A stretch of DNA of 64,000 nt from Pseudomonas sp. Os17. Its GTDB lineage: Bacteria > Pseudomonadota > Gammaproteobacteria > Pseudomonadales > Pseudomonadaceae. This document shows, in pieces, positions 8,404 to 16,526 of the stretch. The first letter of the stretch is position 1; each line of letters begins with the position of its first letter. The stretch spans positions 3,971,501 through 4,035,500 of the forward strand of contig NZ_AP014627.1 of the NCBI RefSeq assembly GCF_001547895.1, read 5' to 3'. The position numbers were made by a program, and so were the translations under genes. The notes under the pieces were generated by a model. The model did not search any database. It was not told where the DNA came from and was given only the letters and a program-made list of their open reading frames with translations.

Positions 8404-8609
8404 TACAGTCCCTTGCCTCCATGGAAAAGCCTGATCACGCGAGCGCGTGGTCCGGCGGCTGCACTCAGGCTGCCCCGGATCTCCTCGCGGGCCCTGAGCA
8501 GTTCATCCACCGTGCGGTACTCCACGGTGCGGTCGCCATAGCGCACGGTTTTTTCACCGCGAGCGATAGCGCCCTCGATAGCGTCGAGGTGTTTCTGGGT
8601 AAAGGACAT
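8403..8609 (-). CDS. W: Head-tail joining protein, lambda gpW family
   Basis: The product is a 68-residue basic protein, MSFTQKHLDAIEGAIARGEKT, followed by VRYGDRTVEYRTVDELLRAREEI. This is the gpW pattern: helix, a GD.TV.YR beta hairpin, then a helix. Lambda gpW (68 residues) has the same length and stabilises packaged DNA at the portal. It sits between terminase and portal as in lambda. Confidence 0.95.
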   Translation of the reverse strand: MSFTQKHLDAIEGAIARGEKTVRYGDRTVEYRTVDELLRAREEIRGSLSAAAGPRARVIRLFHGGKGL

Positions 8610-8610
8610 A

Positions 8611-10632
8611 TCAGCGTCTCTTCAGATAGCCGCTAGTAGACATACGGCGTTGAGGGGGTGGAGCTGCTGGCCGGGGCATAACCGCCGTGGCGGTCGGCTG
8701 AACCACCGGTTCAACGACTGGAGCTGGTTTTGGCTCATCAGAAACAGACTCCACCTGCGCAGGTGCAGCGGTTGCCACTTCATCGAACAGCCCGGACTGG
8801 GCCATGGCCTGCCGCACGCGGTCCCAGTCGGATTCGAGGTACCGATTGATGCCCAGGTAATGCGCCATCGCCAGGCAATACACCATCAGGTCGAGCCCCT
8901 CGTTCCGGTCGGCCTTGCCCTTGACCCACTCAATGCGCTTGTGGCCTTTGACGTAACGCGCCACCTTGCTCTCAGCCACACACTGGTCGAAGAACTCATC
9001 GGGCAAGTCATTGGCAAAGTGCAAGGCACCCGGCCCGCTCTCGAAGGGATAGCGGTTGTAGATCCAGTCCTTGGCGGTATCGGTACCAACAAACCACAGC
9101 TCGGCGCCGTTGCGTTCGGTCTGGCCCTTCCAGGTCACGTCTACCATCGACGGCCGCTGGGCGATCACTGGCCGACCTGGCTTGCTCGCACCCTTGATGG
9201 CGAAGACGTTGCGCCAACGGCGGAGCCGGCAGAACTGATAAACCTCATCCGTGTGATGGCCGCCCGAGTCGACACCAGCGGCAAGGATCGCCAGACCGAC
9301 GCCGCAGGGGTGCCGGTAACGCGCCTTGAGCTTCTCATCCAGCAACGCCCAGGTCTGTTCGTTCGCCGGGTCGCCCCAGATCACCTGGTGGTCGATCACC
9401 CAGCGCTCCATGCCGACACCAAAGCCCATAACCATCAGCTCCAGGCGGTTGGCCTGGACGTCGACAGCGGCGGTCAGCATCAGCACACCGGCTGGCATCG
9501 ACCCGAGGCAGTAGTTCTCAAGGCGTGCCCGGTCCCGCAGCACATGGGCCTTGGTCTGCTCTTGAGCGCTGTCCCACACCTTGGCAAGCCGGGTGTTGTA
9601 GAACACCTGCATCGGCTCCAGATCGCCCTTGGCCTGGGCTTTCTTGGCCTTCTCGAACTGCCGCGCCAGCGTGCGCCAGTCCATCCAGCCAGGTGGCGAG
9701 TACAAGGCGTTGAGGTGGAAACCTACCGTTTCGCCATCGCCCTGGGCATGTGATCGCCATTCGCCGTTGGCCAACATCCAGCCTTTGTGGTGTTCCTCGA
9801 TCAGAACGTCACAATCCAACCCGGACGCTGCGCACTTGTAATGTACGACGCTGAAATCGGCCGAGTAGAGTAGGTTTTCCCACTCAAGTACCTGCATGTG
9901 CCCACAATACGGACACGGTACGTAGTAGTAACGTTGGTCACTGGACTCGAACAGATCGCTGATCCGCGATGCCCCCTTGATCGTGGGCGAGCTGGAGAAA
10001 TAGAACTTGGCGTTGCGGCCGAAGGTACTGCCCCGGGTTTCCGCCAGCTCGATGGGGTCACCCTCCTCGCCGACGTCCACTTCCCAGCGGTCGACCTCAT
10101 CGCCGTACACATAGCGAGCCGACAGCTCGGCCAAGTTGGCCGCAGACCCCGCCGTCGTCACGTACAACGACCCGCCTTCAAACTCCTTAGTGTCCATGGT
10201 GTTGCGCGAATCCCGCGAGCGGCTGGACGCCACCCGTTCGCGCAGTACAGGCGTGGCCTTGATGGTCTTGCCGATCCGTGAAGACACCCGCTTGGCCAGG
10301 CCCAGGCTGGGCAGCAACGTCAGAATGTTGGACGGTGCCATGTGGATCAGGCCGCCGATCCAGTTCAAGGCAATCTGAGTTTTCATCAACTGCGAGGCCA
10401 CCATGGTGACCACGCGCTTGCAGGGGTGAGCCGGTGACAGGCAGCGCATGGGCTCCCGGGCATAAGGCGTCCGCGAGGTCCGGTACTGGCCCGGCTCAGC
10501 GGCGCCGGTATCGCGGGGGATGCGCATGTACTCATCCGCCCATTCATCAATCCACACATCAGGGTCAGGCTGCAGGCCACGAAAGTAGGCCTCGCGGTAA
10601 ACCTCCGCGCCGTCAGGTCTGGCCAGGTTCAT
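8611..10632 (-). CDS. A: Terminase large subunit, lambda gpA family
   Basis: The product has 673 residues (lambda gpA 641). An ATPase domain includes the variant Walker A region ASQLMKTQ (79-86) and Walker B YVYGDEVD (175-181, acidic D178 E179). The C-terminal nuclease region includes AAVDVQANRLELMVMGFG, AAGVDSGGHHTDEVY and VKGHKRIEWVKGKADRNEGLDLMVYCLAM. It cuts concatemers at cos and drives DNA translocation. The last about 60 residues are Pro/Ala-rich and end SGYLKRR, which may be the portal-binding tail. The gene overlaps the small subunit gene by 20 bases. Confidence 0.96.
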   Translation of the reverse strand: MNLARPDGAEVYREAYFRGLQPDPDVWIDEWADEYMRIPRDTGAAEPGQYRTSRTPYAREPMRCLSPAHPCKRVVTMVASQLMKTQIALNWIGGLIHMAPSNILTLLPSLGLAKRVSSRIGKTIKATPVLRERVASSRSRDSRNTMDTKEFEGGSLYVTTAGSAANLAELSARYVYGDEVDRWEVDVGEEGDPIELAETRGSTFGRNAKFYFSSSPTIKGASRISDLFESSDQRYYYVPCPYCGHMQVLEWENLLYSADFSVVHYKCAASGLDCDVLIEEHHKGWMLANGEWRSHAQGDGETVGFHLNALYSPPGWMDWRTLARQFEKAKKAQAKGDLEPMQVFYNTRLAKVWDSAQEQTKAHVLRDRARLENYCLGSMPAGVLMLTAAVDVQANRLELMVMGFGVGMERWVIDHQVIWGDPANEQTWALLDEKLKARYRHPCGVGLAILAAGVDSGGHHTDEVYQFCRLRRWRNVFAIKGASKPGRPVIAQRPSMVDVTWKGQTERNGAELWFVGTDTAKDWIYNRYPFESGPGALHFANDLPDEFFDQCVAESKVARYVKGHKRIEWVKGKADRNEGLDLMVYCLAMAHYLGINRYLESDWDRVRQAMAQSGLFDEVATAAPAQVESVSDEPKPAPVVEPVVQPTATAVMPRPAAPPPQRRMSTSGYLKRR

Positions 10633-11245
10633 TGACTACCTCCCAGTTGGTTTCAAGGGTGTGGCCAAAGTCCTCCGCAGACATGCGGCTGGCCTCTTCC
10701 AGCCGTGTGCGCAAGGCTGCCGTGAGGTGCCTTTCGATCTCCCAGGCGTCGGTCATCGCGGCAAGCTCAGGCGCGAGCTGCGGCGGCATACCCAACAGCG
10801 TGTCGCGCAGCATGCGGCCGGCGTTGTAGGCACCGGACTGCACCGCTGTGACCTCCACGGTCGAGCCCTGGACCTTGTTAAATTCCGCCTCGGCCAGCTG
10901 TGCCAGATAGTACTCGCGGTGAGCGCGAGCCTTTTGAAAGTCTGGCTGCTTGCCCGGCGCGATAGCCAATGGCTGCGGCGCAGCCGTGGAAGTCGGCTCG
11001 GCAAGTGGGGTGAGTTGGCTGTGAACATCGCGCTGGACACGATCCTGTTGATGGCGAGCCGAGACAGCGGCCTTGCTCGGGTCTGCGGTTTCAGCAATGA
11101 GGGCTTGAGTGGCCAGGACATCGACCTTCTTGCCATCCGGCGAAAGCACCAACCGGTTGTTGTCTTTGAGCCAGGTGATGTAGCTGGGCGACCTGCCGAT
11201 GCGAGCCGCGAAGGCGCTCTTTGACAGGTAGGTTGGTTCTGTCAT
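10613..11245 (-). CDS. Nu1: Terminase small subunit, lambda Nu1-like
   Basis: The 210-residue protein starts with a winged-helix/HTH motif, YLSKSAFAARIGRSPSYITWLKDNNRL (5-31), as expected for the cos-binding Nu1 family. An internal coiled region follows (KARAHREYYLAQLAEAEFNKVQGSTV, about 104-130), then a C-terminal part that should bind the large subunit. It is longer than lambda Nu1 (181). It overlaps the large subunit gene and is preceded by a repeat-rich region that may be the packaging site. Confidence 0.88.
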   Translation of the reverse strand: MTEPTYLSKSAFAARIGRSPSYITWLKDNNRLVLSPDGKKVDVLATQALIAETADPSKAAVSARHQQDRVQRDVHSQLTPLAEPTSTAAPQPLAIAPGKQPDFQKARAHREYYLAQLAEAEFNKVQGSTVEVTAVQSGAYNAGRMLRDTLLGMPPQLAPELAAMTDAWEIERHLTAALRTRLEEASRMSAEDFGHTLETNWEVVNEPGQT

Positions 11246-11440
11246 GAGCCCTCCTTTTTCAACGGCTTTTCAATCGAACCTTTCAATTTCAATGGATTGA
11301 ATTTCAGTAAGCTGGCAGCCCTGCCGCTAACGAAGTCCCGCGGGTTCCCGACCCCGTGTCCTCGGGAGCGTCCCAGGGTCCCCGGCGCTTTCTGAGCCAT
11401 TCTCGATACGCTAATCTCCACCACTGCCCCTCCAACGCAT
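11246..11440 (-). other. Candidate packaging (cos) region upstream of the small terminase gene
   Basis: In lambda-type phages cos lies just before nu1. Here the equivalent stretch holds three TTTCAAT boxes (11268-11274, 11281-11287, 11287-11293), a palindrome TTCAATGGATTGAA (11288-11301) and a GC-rich stretch with CCCGCGGG (11339-11346 region) and CCCCG/CGGGG-like symmetry. Small-terminase binding boxes (R-site analogues) plus a GC-rich nicking site would look like this. A 60-codon minus-strand frame (11242-11424) runs through it and ends in ATGA with the small terminase gene; I cannot say whether it is translated. No cos cut site can be proven from sequence alone. Confidence 0.35.
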
Positions 11441-11452
11441 CAAGGATGAAAC

Positions 11453-12187
11453 GTGTTCTGGAATAGAGAGAAGAAAGTTCGAGTTGAGCTGACAGCTCCA
11501 ATAACCATCACCCAGCCAAGTTGCTCAGGCCTGCAAGCGTCGACTTCACAGACGCCGGTTCCGAAGACCGTAGACAAAGACTTTGCCTTAAAGCTGTTGA
11601 TCGGTATTGCACTCTTCCTACAGGCAGCTCTCTTTGTCGATGGTTACCTGGAACTCACCGCTTACTTTGAGCAGTTCGGCATCTCGACAGGTGAGCTCGA
11701 TTTGGCTAACCCAGCGATTTTAGCTACAGGTTATTTACACTGGTTCACCACCGTTATGAGCTGGGTTGATGGGATGCCTATCATCGGCCCATTTTTGCAA
11801 TGGCTCCCATTTGCTGTCGTTGCTACGGCTTATGTATGCGCACTTGCAAACCATGAAACGAAGGCGCAGTCCCTCATCGAAAAAGGCCTAATGGGTAGTC
11901 TTGCCCTCTTTGTAGTTTTCATACTGCCCATCGTCGGAGTGCAGCATGGCATTGACAGAGGCAGGCAAGACATCAGTAAAACCACCGGTATCGACGTAGC
12001 AAACGGAATTAGCAAGGAACACAGCGTCGTAACCAAAGATGGAGAAAAAGTTACTGGCCACCTCGTGGCAGCAGACACTAAAAGCACGTTCCTTCTCTCG
12101 AACCAAACCGTCTACAAAATCGATAACAGAACAAACCAGGTAATGAGAAAAATATTGCTGAAGGCGAAACCCCAAAAAGCACTCTAA
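11453..12187 (+). CDS. Integral membrane protein of unknown function (prophage cargo)
   Basis: The gene starts with GTG at 11453, five bases after AAGGATG, and encodes 244 residues. After a polar N-terminus of about 40 residues there are three to four hydrophobic segments: LLIGIALFLQAALFVDGYL (about 49-67), ILATGYLHWFTTVMSWV, FLQWLPFAVVATAYVCAL and MGSLALFVVFILPIVGV. A polar C-terminal domain of about 80 residues follows (DRGRQDISKTTGIDVANG.., VVTKDGEKVTGHLVAADTKSTFLLSNQTVYKID), probably a small beta domain. It lies opposite to the late genes between holin and terminase and is less GC-rich. This is the place where related phages often carry an HNH gene. Superinfection exclusion is a guess. 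Confidence 0.8.
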   Translation: MFWNREKKVRVELTAPITITQPSCSGLQASTSQTPVPKTVDKDFALKLLIGIALFLQAALFVDGYLELTAYFEQFGISTGELDLANPAILATGYLHWFTTVMSWVDGMPIIGPFLQWLPFAVVATAYVCALANHETKAQSLIEKGLMGSLALFVVFILPIVGVQHGIDRGRQDISKTTGIDVANGISKEHSVVTKDGEKVTGHLVAADTKSTFLLSNQTVYKIDNRTNQVMRKILLKAKPQKAL

Positions 12188-12358
12188 GAATCAAATGCCG
12201 TGGACCTAGCACACTAAGTTTGAAAAGACGGACATCCCTGCACCGATCTCAGTTGCAGGGAAACCGCGAGTTCGCTAACCCGTGTAGGGGCCGGCCCCGG
12301 GGGAGGACCCAAAAATCTGAAATTTTGGCCCGGCCCGCCGGGGCCTCGCCCCACCCAT

Positions 12359-12700
12359 TCAGGCCGTCCCACCGCTGGGTGGCTGCTCCGAGACGCCGAT
12401 CCGCTTCGCCGCCCAGCGCTCGTACAAGCCAATGGCAACATCCGCCCCAGCCATCGCCGTCAGGCAACCGAAGGCGCCCGCCGTCCAGACCGACACACCG
12501 GCGCCGATCAGCAACATCATTGCCGCCATCCCGCAGACGATGCAGGCACCGGACCGTAGCGCAAGACGCCGAACCAATGCCCAACCTCTCGCCCCTTCCT
12601 TGTCTGCTCGCCACATCTCCCCGGAGACACCGCCCACCAGGGCCAGGACGATCACTAACCAGATCGGCATCTCTGCCAGTGCTTGTTGCTCGTTCGTCAT
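12359..12700 (-). CDS. Holin (three transmembrane segments)
   Basis: The start at ATG 12700 follows AAGGGGCGGGCG. The 113-residue product starts MTNEQQALAEMPIWLVIVLALVGGVSGEM and has hydrophobic segments at about 11-28, 47-66 and 69-89, then a basic, polar C-terminus (LYERWAAKRIGVSEQ). This fits the class I holin families seen upstream of terminase in Pseudomonas prophages. It would form inner-membrane holes for lysis. It is the first gene after the late-operon terminator, as expected for a Q-dependent gene. Confidence 0.85.
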   Translation of the reverse strand: MTNEQQALAEMPIWLVIVLALVGGVSGEMWRADKEGARGWALVRRLALRSGACIVCGMAAMMLLIGAGVSVWTAGAFGCLTAMAGADVAIGLYERWAAKRIGVSEQPPSGGTA

Positions 12701-12718
12701 CGCCCGCCCCTTAAACGC

Positions 12719-12744
12719 AAAAACCCGGCGCAAGGGCCGGGTTT
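12719..12744 (-). terminator. Terminator in front of the late operon (tR'-like)
   Basis: A perfect 9-bp stem (GCC-rich AAACCCGGC / GCCGGGTTT, loop of six) is followed on the minus strand by TTTGCGTTT. It lies 19 bases before the holin start and downstream of the Q-like gene. In lambda the late transcript stops at such a terminator until Q modifies RNA polymerase. The same logic is likely here. Confidence 0.85.
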
Positions 12745-13220
12745 GGTGTGTGGGTGCCTGCCGCTCTCTGCGGTCGCACCTATCGAAGATGGCTACTTTT
12801 TACAGGTGGATTCCGGTGGCAGCAACCCTGTTTTAACGCCACCCGGTGAATGTCGGGTGAACGCCTAGGCAATGTCGGCGAATATCTTTATTTCGGCTTT
12901 CAGCGCCTTTGGCGCTGTCCGACCTGTCCCACTGATAGTGAGTCAGGCAGGACAGCTACAGGCCCCGAAATACAAGACTCTGACCTACTGTCCTACCTCT
13001 ATCTTTCCTTTCTCGCATGTAAGAAGAAATTGAAAGGCACGCGTGCGCGCCCACGGCGCGTAATGTGTGCCCGCTGCGCTCATGTGTGCGCATGACGCGC
13101 TGAGAGGTTGGACAGTAGGACAGCCCAGGAATGACAAGGCCCGCGCTTGTCCTGCTGCGTTAAAACGCGGTCGGACAAGGCGAGCCAGTAGGACAGAGAC
13201 AAACGCACCAAGGGTAAGCG
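12745..13220. promoter_or_regulatory. Repeat-rich non-coding region between Q-like gene and late terminator
   Basis: I find no convincing gene here. The region holds at least seven copies of GGACAG or its complement (12915, 12924, 12950, 12988, 13110, 13118, 13191). Three of them are extended to GTAGGACAG (13115-13123, 13188-13196, and inverted at 12988-12996). There is also a hairpin AGCGCC-TTT-GGCGCT (12902-12916). It should contain the late promoter and the Q-utilisation site. The repeats could also be iterons of the replication origin, given the primase gene next door. Confidence 0.5.
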
Positions 13221-13586
13221 TCAAGCCACCTTCCCCATCAGCATGCCCTCGATGAACACATGCGCCTGATGCAGGCGCTGGTAGTACGTCTCACGACTGC
13301 AACCACAGTGCGCGTACTTCTGAGCCAAGAAGCTGTCGTGATTGCAGTAATGCTCCATCACCACCAGGGCCAGCTCGGGCGGCAGGTGCTTGTTGACGAT
13401 CAGCTCGATATCGGCCGATTCATCCAGCAGCACCCGACTGCCACGGGTTCCCCGTATCAGCTCGCCTTTGCATTCCATCAGCATGGCGATCATGTTACCG
13501 CCGCCGGCCGTGCCGATGGCCAGGTTCGTGGGCATGTGCAGATCCTGGGCCCAGAGTTTGAGCATCTCGTCGATTCGCTTAATCAA
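13221..13586 (-). CDS. Q-like late antiterminator / phage transcription regulator
   Basis: The likely start is TTG at 13586, overlapping the primase stop, with GGAGGAG just upstream; this gives 121 residues. The longer frame to 13733 lies inside the primase gene. The N-terminus LIKRIDEMLKLWAQDLHMP is helical. The C-terminus carries a sigma-region-4-like helix-turn-helix (LAQKYAHCGCSRETYYQRLHQAHVFIEG). Size, HTH and position directly upstream of the late terminator match Q/ArpU-type late regulators. An assignment as Q is inference from these points. Confidence 0.7.
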   Translation of the reverse strand: MIKRIDEMLKLWAQDLHMPTNLAIGTAGGGNMIAMLMECKGELIRGTRGSRVLLDESADIELIVNKHLPPELALVVMEHYCNHDSFLAQKYAHCGCSRETYYQRLHQAHVFIEGMLMGKVA

Positions 13587-15798
13587 AGCAAGGCTCCTCC
13601 TCCATCGGCGCCACCTGCAATGCAGATCCGCGCCCCCAGTTGGTCGGCTTCTGATAGGCCCATGGGCGTATACCACTCTTGGCCAGTGCCGGCATACGCC
13701 TCTTACGCCACCCCAGCCGATGCATGATCGCACCCACGCGCATCTGCTCCGGCTTCCCCCAGTGACTGGGATCGATCTTCAGAACCTCGGACAGGATCTG
13801 ACTGCCGGTGGTGGTCTCCCCAAGGTGCGACTCTTCCAACCACTTCAGAATTGGCACCTCCCATTCATCCACCACAAAGCGCTCTTCCTGCGCCTCGGCG
13901 AACAACGGCGCTTCATCACGGATCACCCACCAGATATCGCCGGCCTGATAGCAGAACATCGCCTCGGCCCAGAGCTGGTCGCGGATCTTCCGCAATTGCT
14001 CCAGGTCGACCTTGGTGCAGGCCACCGGCCAATAACGCCGGTTGCCGGTGGCGTCCTTGAGGTATTCATCCTGGTTGGTGGTGCCCACGAAAACACACTG
14101 GCGTGGCACGTCCATCGTTCTGCGGCCGTAGCTCTCGCGGTAGGTGTCCACCGAGGCCGAGAAGAACTGCTTGGCCTTGGTCGATTCGGCTTTGTTGAAG
14201 CTGTCCAACTCGCCCAGCTCGATAATCCACTTGCCCCGGATCGCCTGGAACGCATCCTTGTCGCCCAGGGTAAACGGCGTGTCCATAAACCACGAACCGC
14301 CGAGAATACTCATGGCCGTTGACTTACCGGCGCCCTGGGCGCCTTCCAGAATCATCACCGAGTCCGCCTTGCAACCCGGCGCCATCACCCGGCCCACCGC
14401 CGAAACCATCCAGCGCTTACCGACCTTTGAGCTGTAGTCGGTCGGTTCCACGCCCATGATCTCGGTGAGCCAGGAATCGAGGCGGGGCACGCGATCCCAC
14501 TCAAGGCCACGCAGATAATTGCGCACCGGGTGAAACGCTCGATAGTGCGCCACCACGCTCACCGCCTCGATCACGTTGCCGACCTTGACCCGCAGGTTGT
14601 ACTGCTGCGCGAGCCACTTCATCACCAGCATGTCGTCGATGTCGGCCCAGTCGCCGGTGTCGCCGCCATAGGGCGGTACCCGCAGCTTGACGATCTTGGC
14701 GCTGAACGAACAGAAGCCAATCACCCCGGCCCAGCGCTCATCATTGCTCAGGATCAGTTCAACGTTCTGCATGTGTGCGATCAGCATGCCGCTATCACTG
14801 CGGGCCAACTGATCCCGCCAGCCGCCCGCGGCGGGTGGCCTGACCACCGCCAGCACCTGACGACGCACTGCCTCCAAACCTTCGGCGCAATGCAGGTCGT
14901 TGAAGTCGGTCCACTTGATCTCCCGCTCGCCGGAAAAGATCGGGGCCACCACCTGGCCACCGACCACCGTCGCCGCGTTTTCAGCACGCTCTCTGCCTGG
15001 GTTCCAGGGCTCGCCGTTGGCCCGCCTGGTCTTCCAGTCATCATCCCGACAGACAATGATCGGGCACCCAGCAAAGCGCTCACGCATCGCCTTGCACACC
15101 GGCATGAGATTACCCGCATCAAAGGCGATGGCCACGGTCAGCGAGGTCGCCATATGCAGGCTGGCGCCGGTGGCGTAGCCCTCACACACCAGCACCGGCT
15201 CGCCGGGCTCAGGGTGCGGACCGATCAGGTGGAAAGCGCCCTCTTTGGACAAACCATAGGGCCAATAGGACTTGTCGCGCCCGGTGTCTTCCTGCTTTTC
15301 GGGATAGATCACCTGCAAGCCGACGATCTGGTCGCGTACGTTGCTCATAGGCACCAGGAACGCACCCGAGCGCGGCGCATAGCGCACCCCGAAGCCCACC
15401 ACTTGCTTGCGGTCCAGGTAGGTGCTCTTGCCCTTCTCCGGCATGCGCTTGAACAACCCAGCGGCACGCTTTGCCGCACGACGCGCTGCATTGGCGGCGA
15501 CTTCCGCCGCCCGGCGTTTCGCCTCTTCCTGCCGGGCGCGCATCACCTCACGCTCCTCGGCACTCATCCGCCCGGGTTTGACCTTAATCTTCTGTGTCAC
15601 ACCCGAACGCCAGTCGCCAAAGCTGCCGAAGATCAGGGTCTCGCCCTTCTCGGTGTAGTGCTCATGCACCACGTACCAGCCGTTTTTCTCCTTGCCCTTA
15701 TCCTGCGCCGTCTTGCAGCGAGTGAGTTTGCCGAACACCAACGGCTGCGCGGGCTCCAGGCCATAATCGGCGAACTGCCCCAAGACCTCATCAAGCAT
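13579..15798 (-). CDS. Replicative primase/helicase: Toprim plus VirE-type ATPase
   Basis: Starting at ATG 15798 (GGAGG nine bases upstream) the protein has 739 residues. It has an N-terminal basic region with a helical Arg/Ala-rich stretch (80-120). A Toprim domain follows, with CEGYATG at 205-211 and the acidic DDD at 252-254. The C-terminal superfamily 3-like ATPase of the VirE family has Walker A GAQGAGKST at 486-494, followed by ELGELDSF (Walker B region) and FVGTTNQDEYLKDATGNRRYWPV (sensor and arginine). It would prime and unwind DNA at the phage origin. It overlaps both neighbouring genes. Confidence 0.94.
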   Translation of the reverse strand: MLDEVLGQFADYGLEPAQPLVFGKLTRCKTAQDKGKEKNGWYVVHEHYTEKGETLIFGSFGDWRSGVTQKIKVKPGRMSAEEREVMRARQEEAKRRAAEVAANAARRAAKRAAGLFKRMPEKGKSTYLDRKQVVGFGVRYAPRSGAFLVPMSNVRDQIVGLQVIYPEKQEDTGRDKSYWPYGLSKEGAFHLIGPHPEPGEPVLVCEGYATGASLHMATSLTVAIAFDAGNLMPVCKAMRERFAGCPIIVCRDDDWKTRRANGEPWNPGRERAENAATVVGGQVVAPIFSGEREIKWTDFNDLHCAEGLEAVRRQVLAVVRPPAAGGWRDQLARSDSGMLIAHMQNVELILSNDERWAGVIGFCSFSAKIVKLRVPPYGGDTGDWADIDDMLVMKWLAQQYNLRVKVGNVIEAVSVVAHYRAFHPVRNYLRGLEWDRVPRLDSWLTEIMGVEPTDYSSKVGKRWMVSAVGRVMAPGCKADSVMILEGAQGAGKSTAMSILGGSWFMDTPFTLGDKDAFQAIRGKWIIELGELDSFNKAESTKAKQFFSASVDTYRESYGRRTMDVPRQCVFVGTTNQDEYLKDATGNRRYWPVACTKVDLEQLRKIRDQLWAEAMFCYQAGDIWWVIRDEAPLFAEAQEERFVVDEWEVPILKWLEESHLGETTTGSQILSEVLKIDPSHWGKPEQMRVGAIMHRLGWRKRRMPALAKSGIRPWAYQKPTNWGRGSALQVAPMEEEPCFD

Positions 15799-16015
15799 GG
15801 CGGGCCCTCCGCACATCATCGATCTCCTGACAGGTCACACACATGGTGCAACCCGGCTGCGCCAAGCGGCGCGCTTCGGGAATAGGACCGTCACAGTCTT
15901 CGCAGATAAGGAAGGAATGCGCCGCCAACTCAGGTCTTAGCAACTGACGCGCCGCAAGCGCTTGATCGAGGCGCTCTTGCACCAGATCGTTGGCAAAATC
16001 CGCAATGTCAGCCAT
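15791..16015 (-). CDS. DksA/TraR-type C4 zinc-finger protein
   Basis: From ATG 16015 the protein has 74 residues: MADIADFANDLVQERLDQALAARQ, then LICEDCDGPIPEARRLAQPGCTMCVTCQEID. The C-x2-C-x17-C-x2-C pattern is that of TraR/DksA. Short TraR-like proteins bind the secondary channel of RNA polymerase and imitate DksA with ppGpp. A phage copy may redirect host transcription during lytic growth. It overlaps the primase gene by eight bases and the cII-like gene by eight. Confidence 0.9.
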   Translation of the reverse strand: MADIADFANDLVQERLDQALAARQLLRPELAAHSFLICEDCDGPIPEARRLAQPGCTMCVTCQEIDDVRRARHA

Positions 16016-16526
16016 GGTCCGCCCCCCGAGTGGTCTGGTTGACGTAACAGGCACGGTTAAACATGCCCAGCAGCCCCTGTATGCCGCGAAACACCTGCAG
16101 GCGGATTTCGGCCAGCTCGGCGTCACTTACCACACCATCGCCGATGCTCTTGGCCCAGGTGTCGGCCAGGTCGGCAACCTGACGGAAATACACCGCGATG
16201 CCCGTGGTCAGCGTCTCCGGCATGTCGTTGGTGTAAGCCTCGGCCAACTCCTGCCAGATCGTGTCCCCTACCAAGGCATGCACCGCATCGAGAATGCGCC
16301 GGTCCTTGGTCAGCTCCAGAATCTCGCCGAATTCTTGAATGTTGATGCTGTGGCTAGGGTGGGTGGGAGACAGCTTGTGCTGCAGCGTGGTCGGGTTGCG
16401 GCCGGTGGTGGCAGCGATGGCAGCGGCGCCGCCGGGATAGTCCCGGGCAGCATGGTAAAGCGCGAGATCGAGCGGCAAAACTTCCCGCTTGGCCCGCTCA
16501 ATGCAGTTCAGAGCAATACGGCTCAT
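16008..16526 (-). CDS. CII-family phage regulatory protein (Phage_CP76 type)
   Basis: The ATG at 16526 has AGGATTA upstream; the protein has 172 residues. MSRIALNCIERAKREVLPLDLALYHAARDYPGG leads into an HTH-like AAIAATTGRNPTTLQHKLSPTHPSHSINIQEFGEILELTKD. This pattern (LALYHAARDYPGG..A.A.G.....L..KL.P....H.L...E...I...T.D) is the CP76/CII family of Pseudomonas and Burkholderia phages. It is probably the activator or repressor that decides between lysis and lysogeny. It is the second leftward gene after cro. Confidence 0.88.
   Translation of the reverse strand: MSRIALNCIERAKREVLPLDLALYHAARDYPGGAAAIAATTGRNPTTLQHKLSPTHPSHSINIQEFGEILELTKDRRILDAVHALVGDTIWQELAEAYTNDMPETLTTGIAVYFRQVADLADTWAKSIGDGVVSDAELAEIRLQVFRGIQGLLGMFNRACYVNQTTRGADHG

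Noticed and set aside
11242..11424. 60-codon frame ending in ATGA with the small terminase gene
   Set aside because: The overlap is suggestive, but the sequence runs through repeat-rich DNA typical of a packaging site and matches no family, so it is described only within that region.
13110..13196. GTAGGACAG repeats considered as a CRISPR array
   Set aside because: The units are only 9 bases, unevenly spaced and in both orientations; no cas gene is near.
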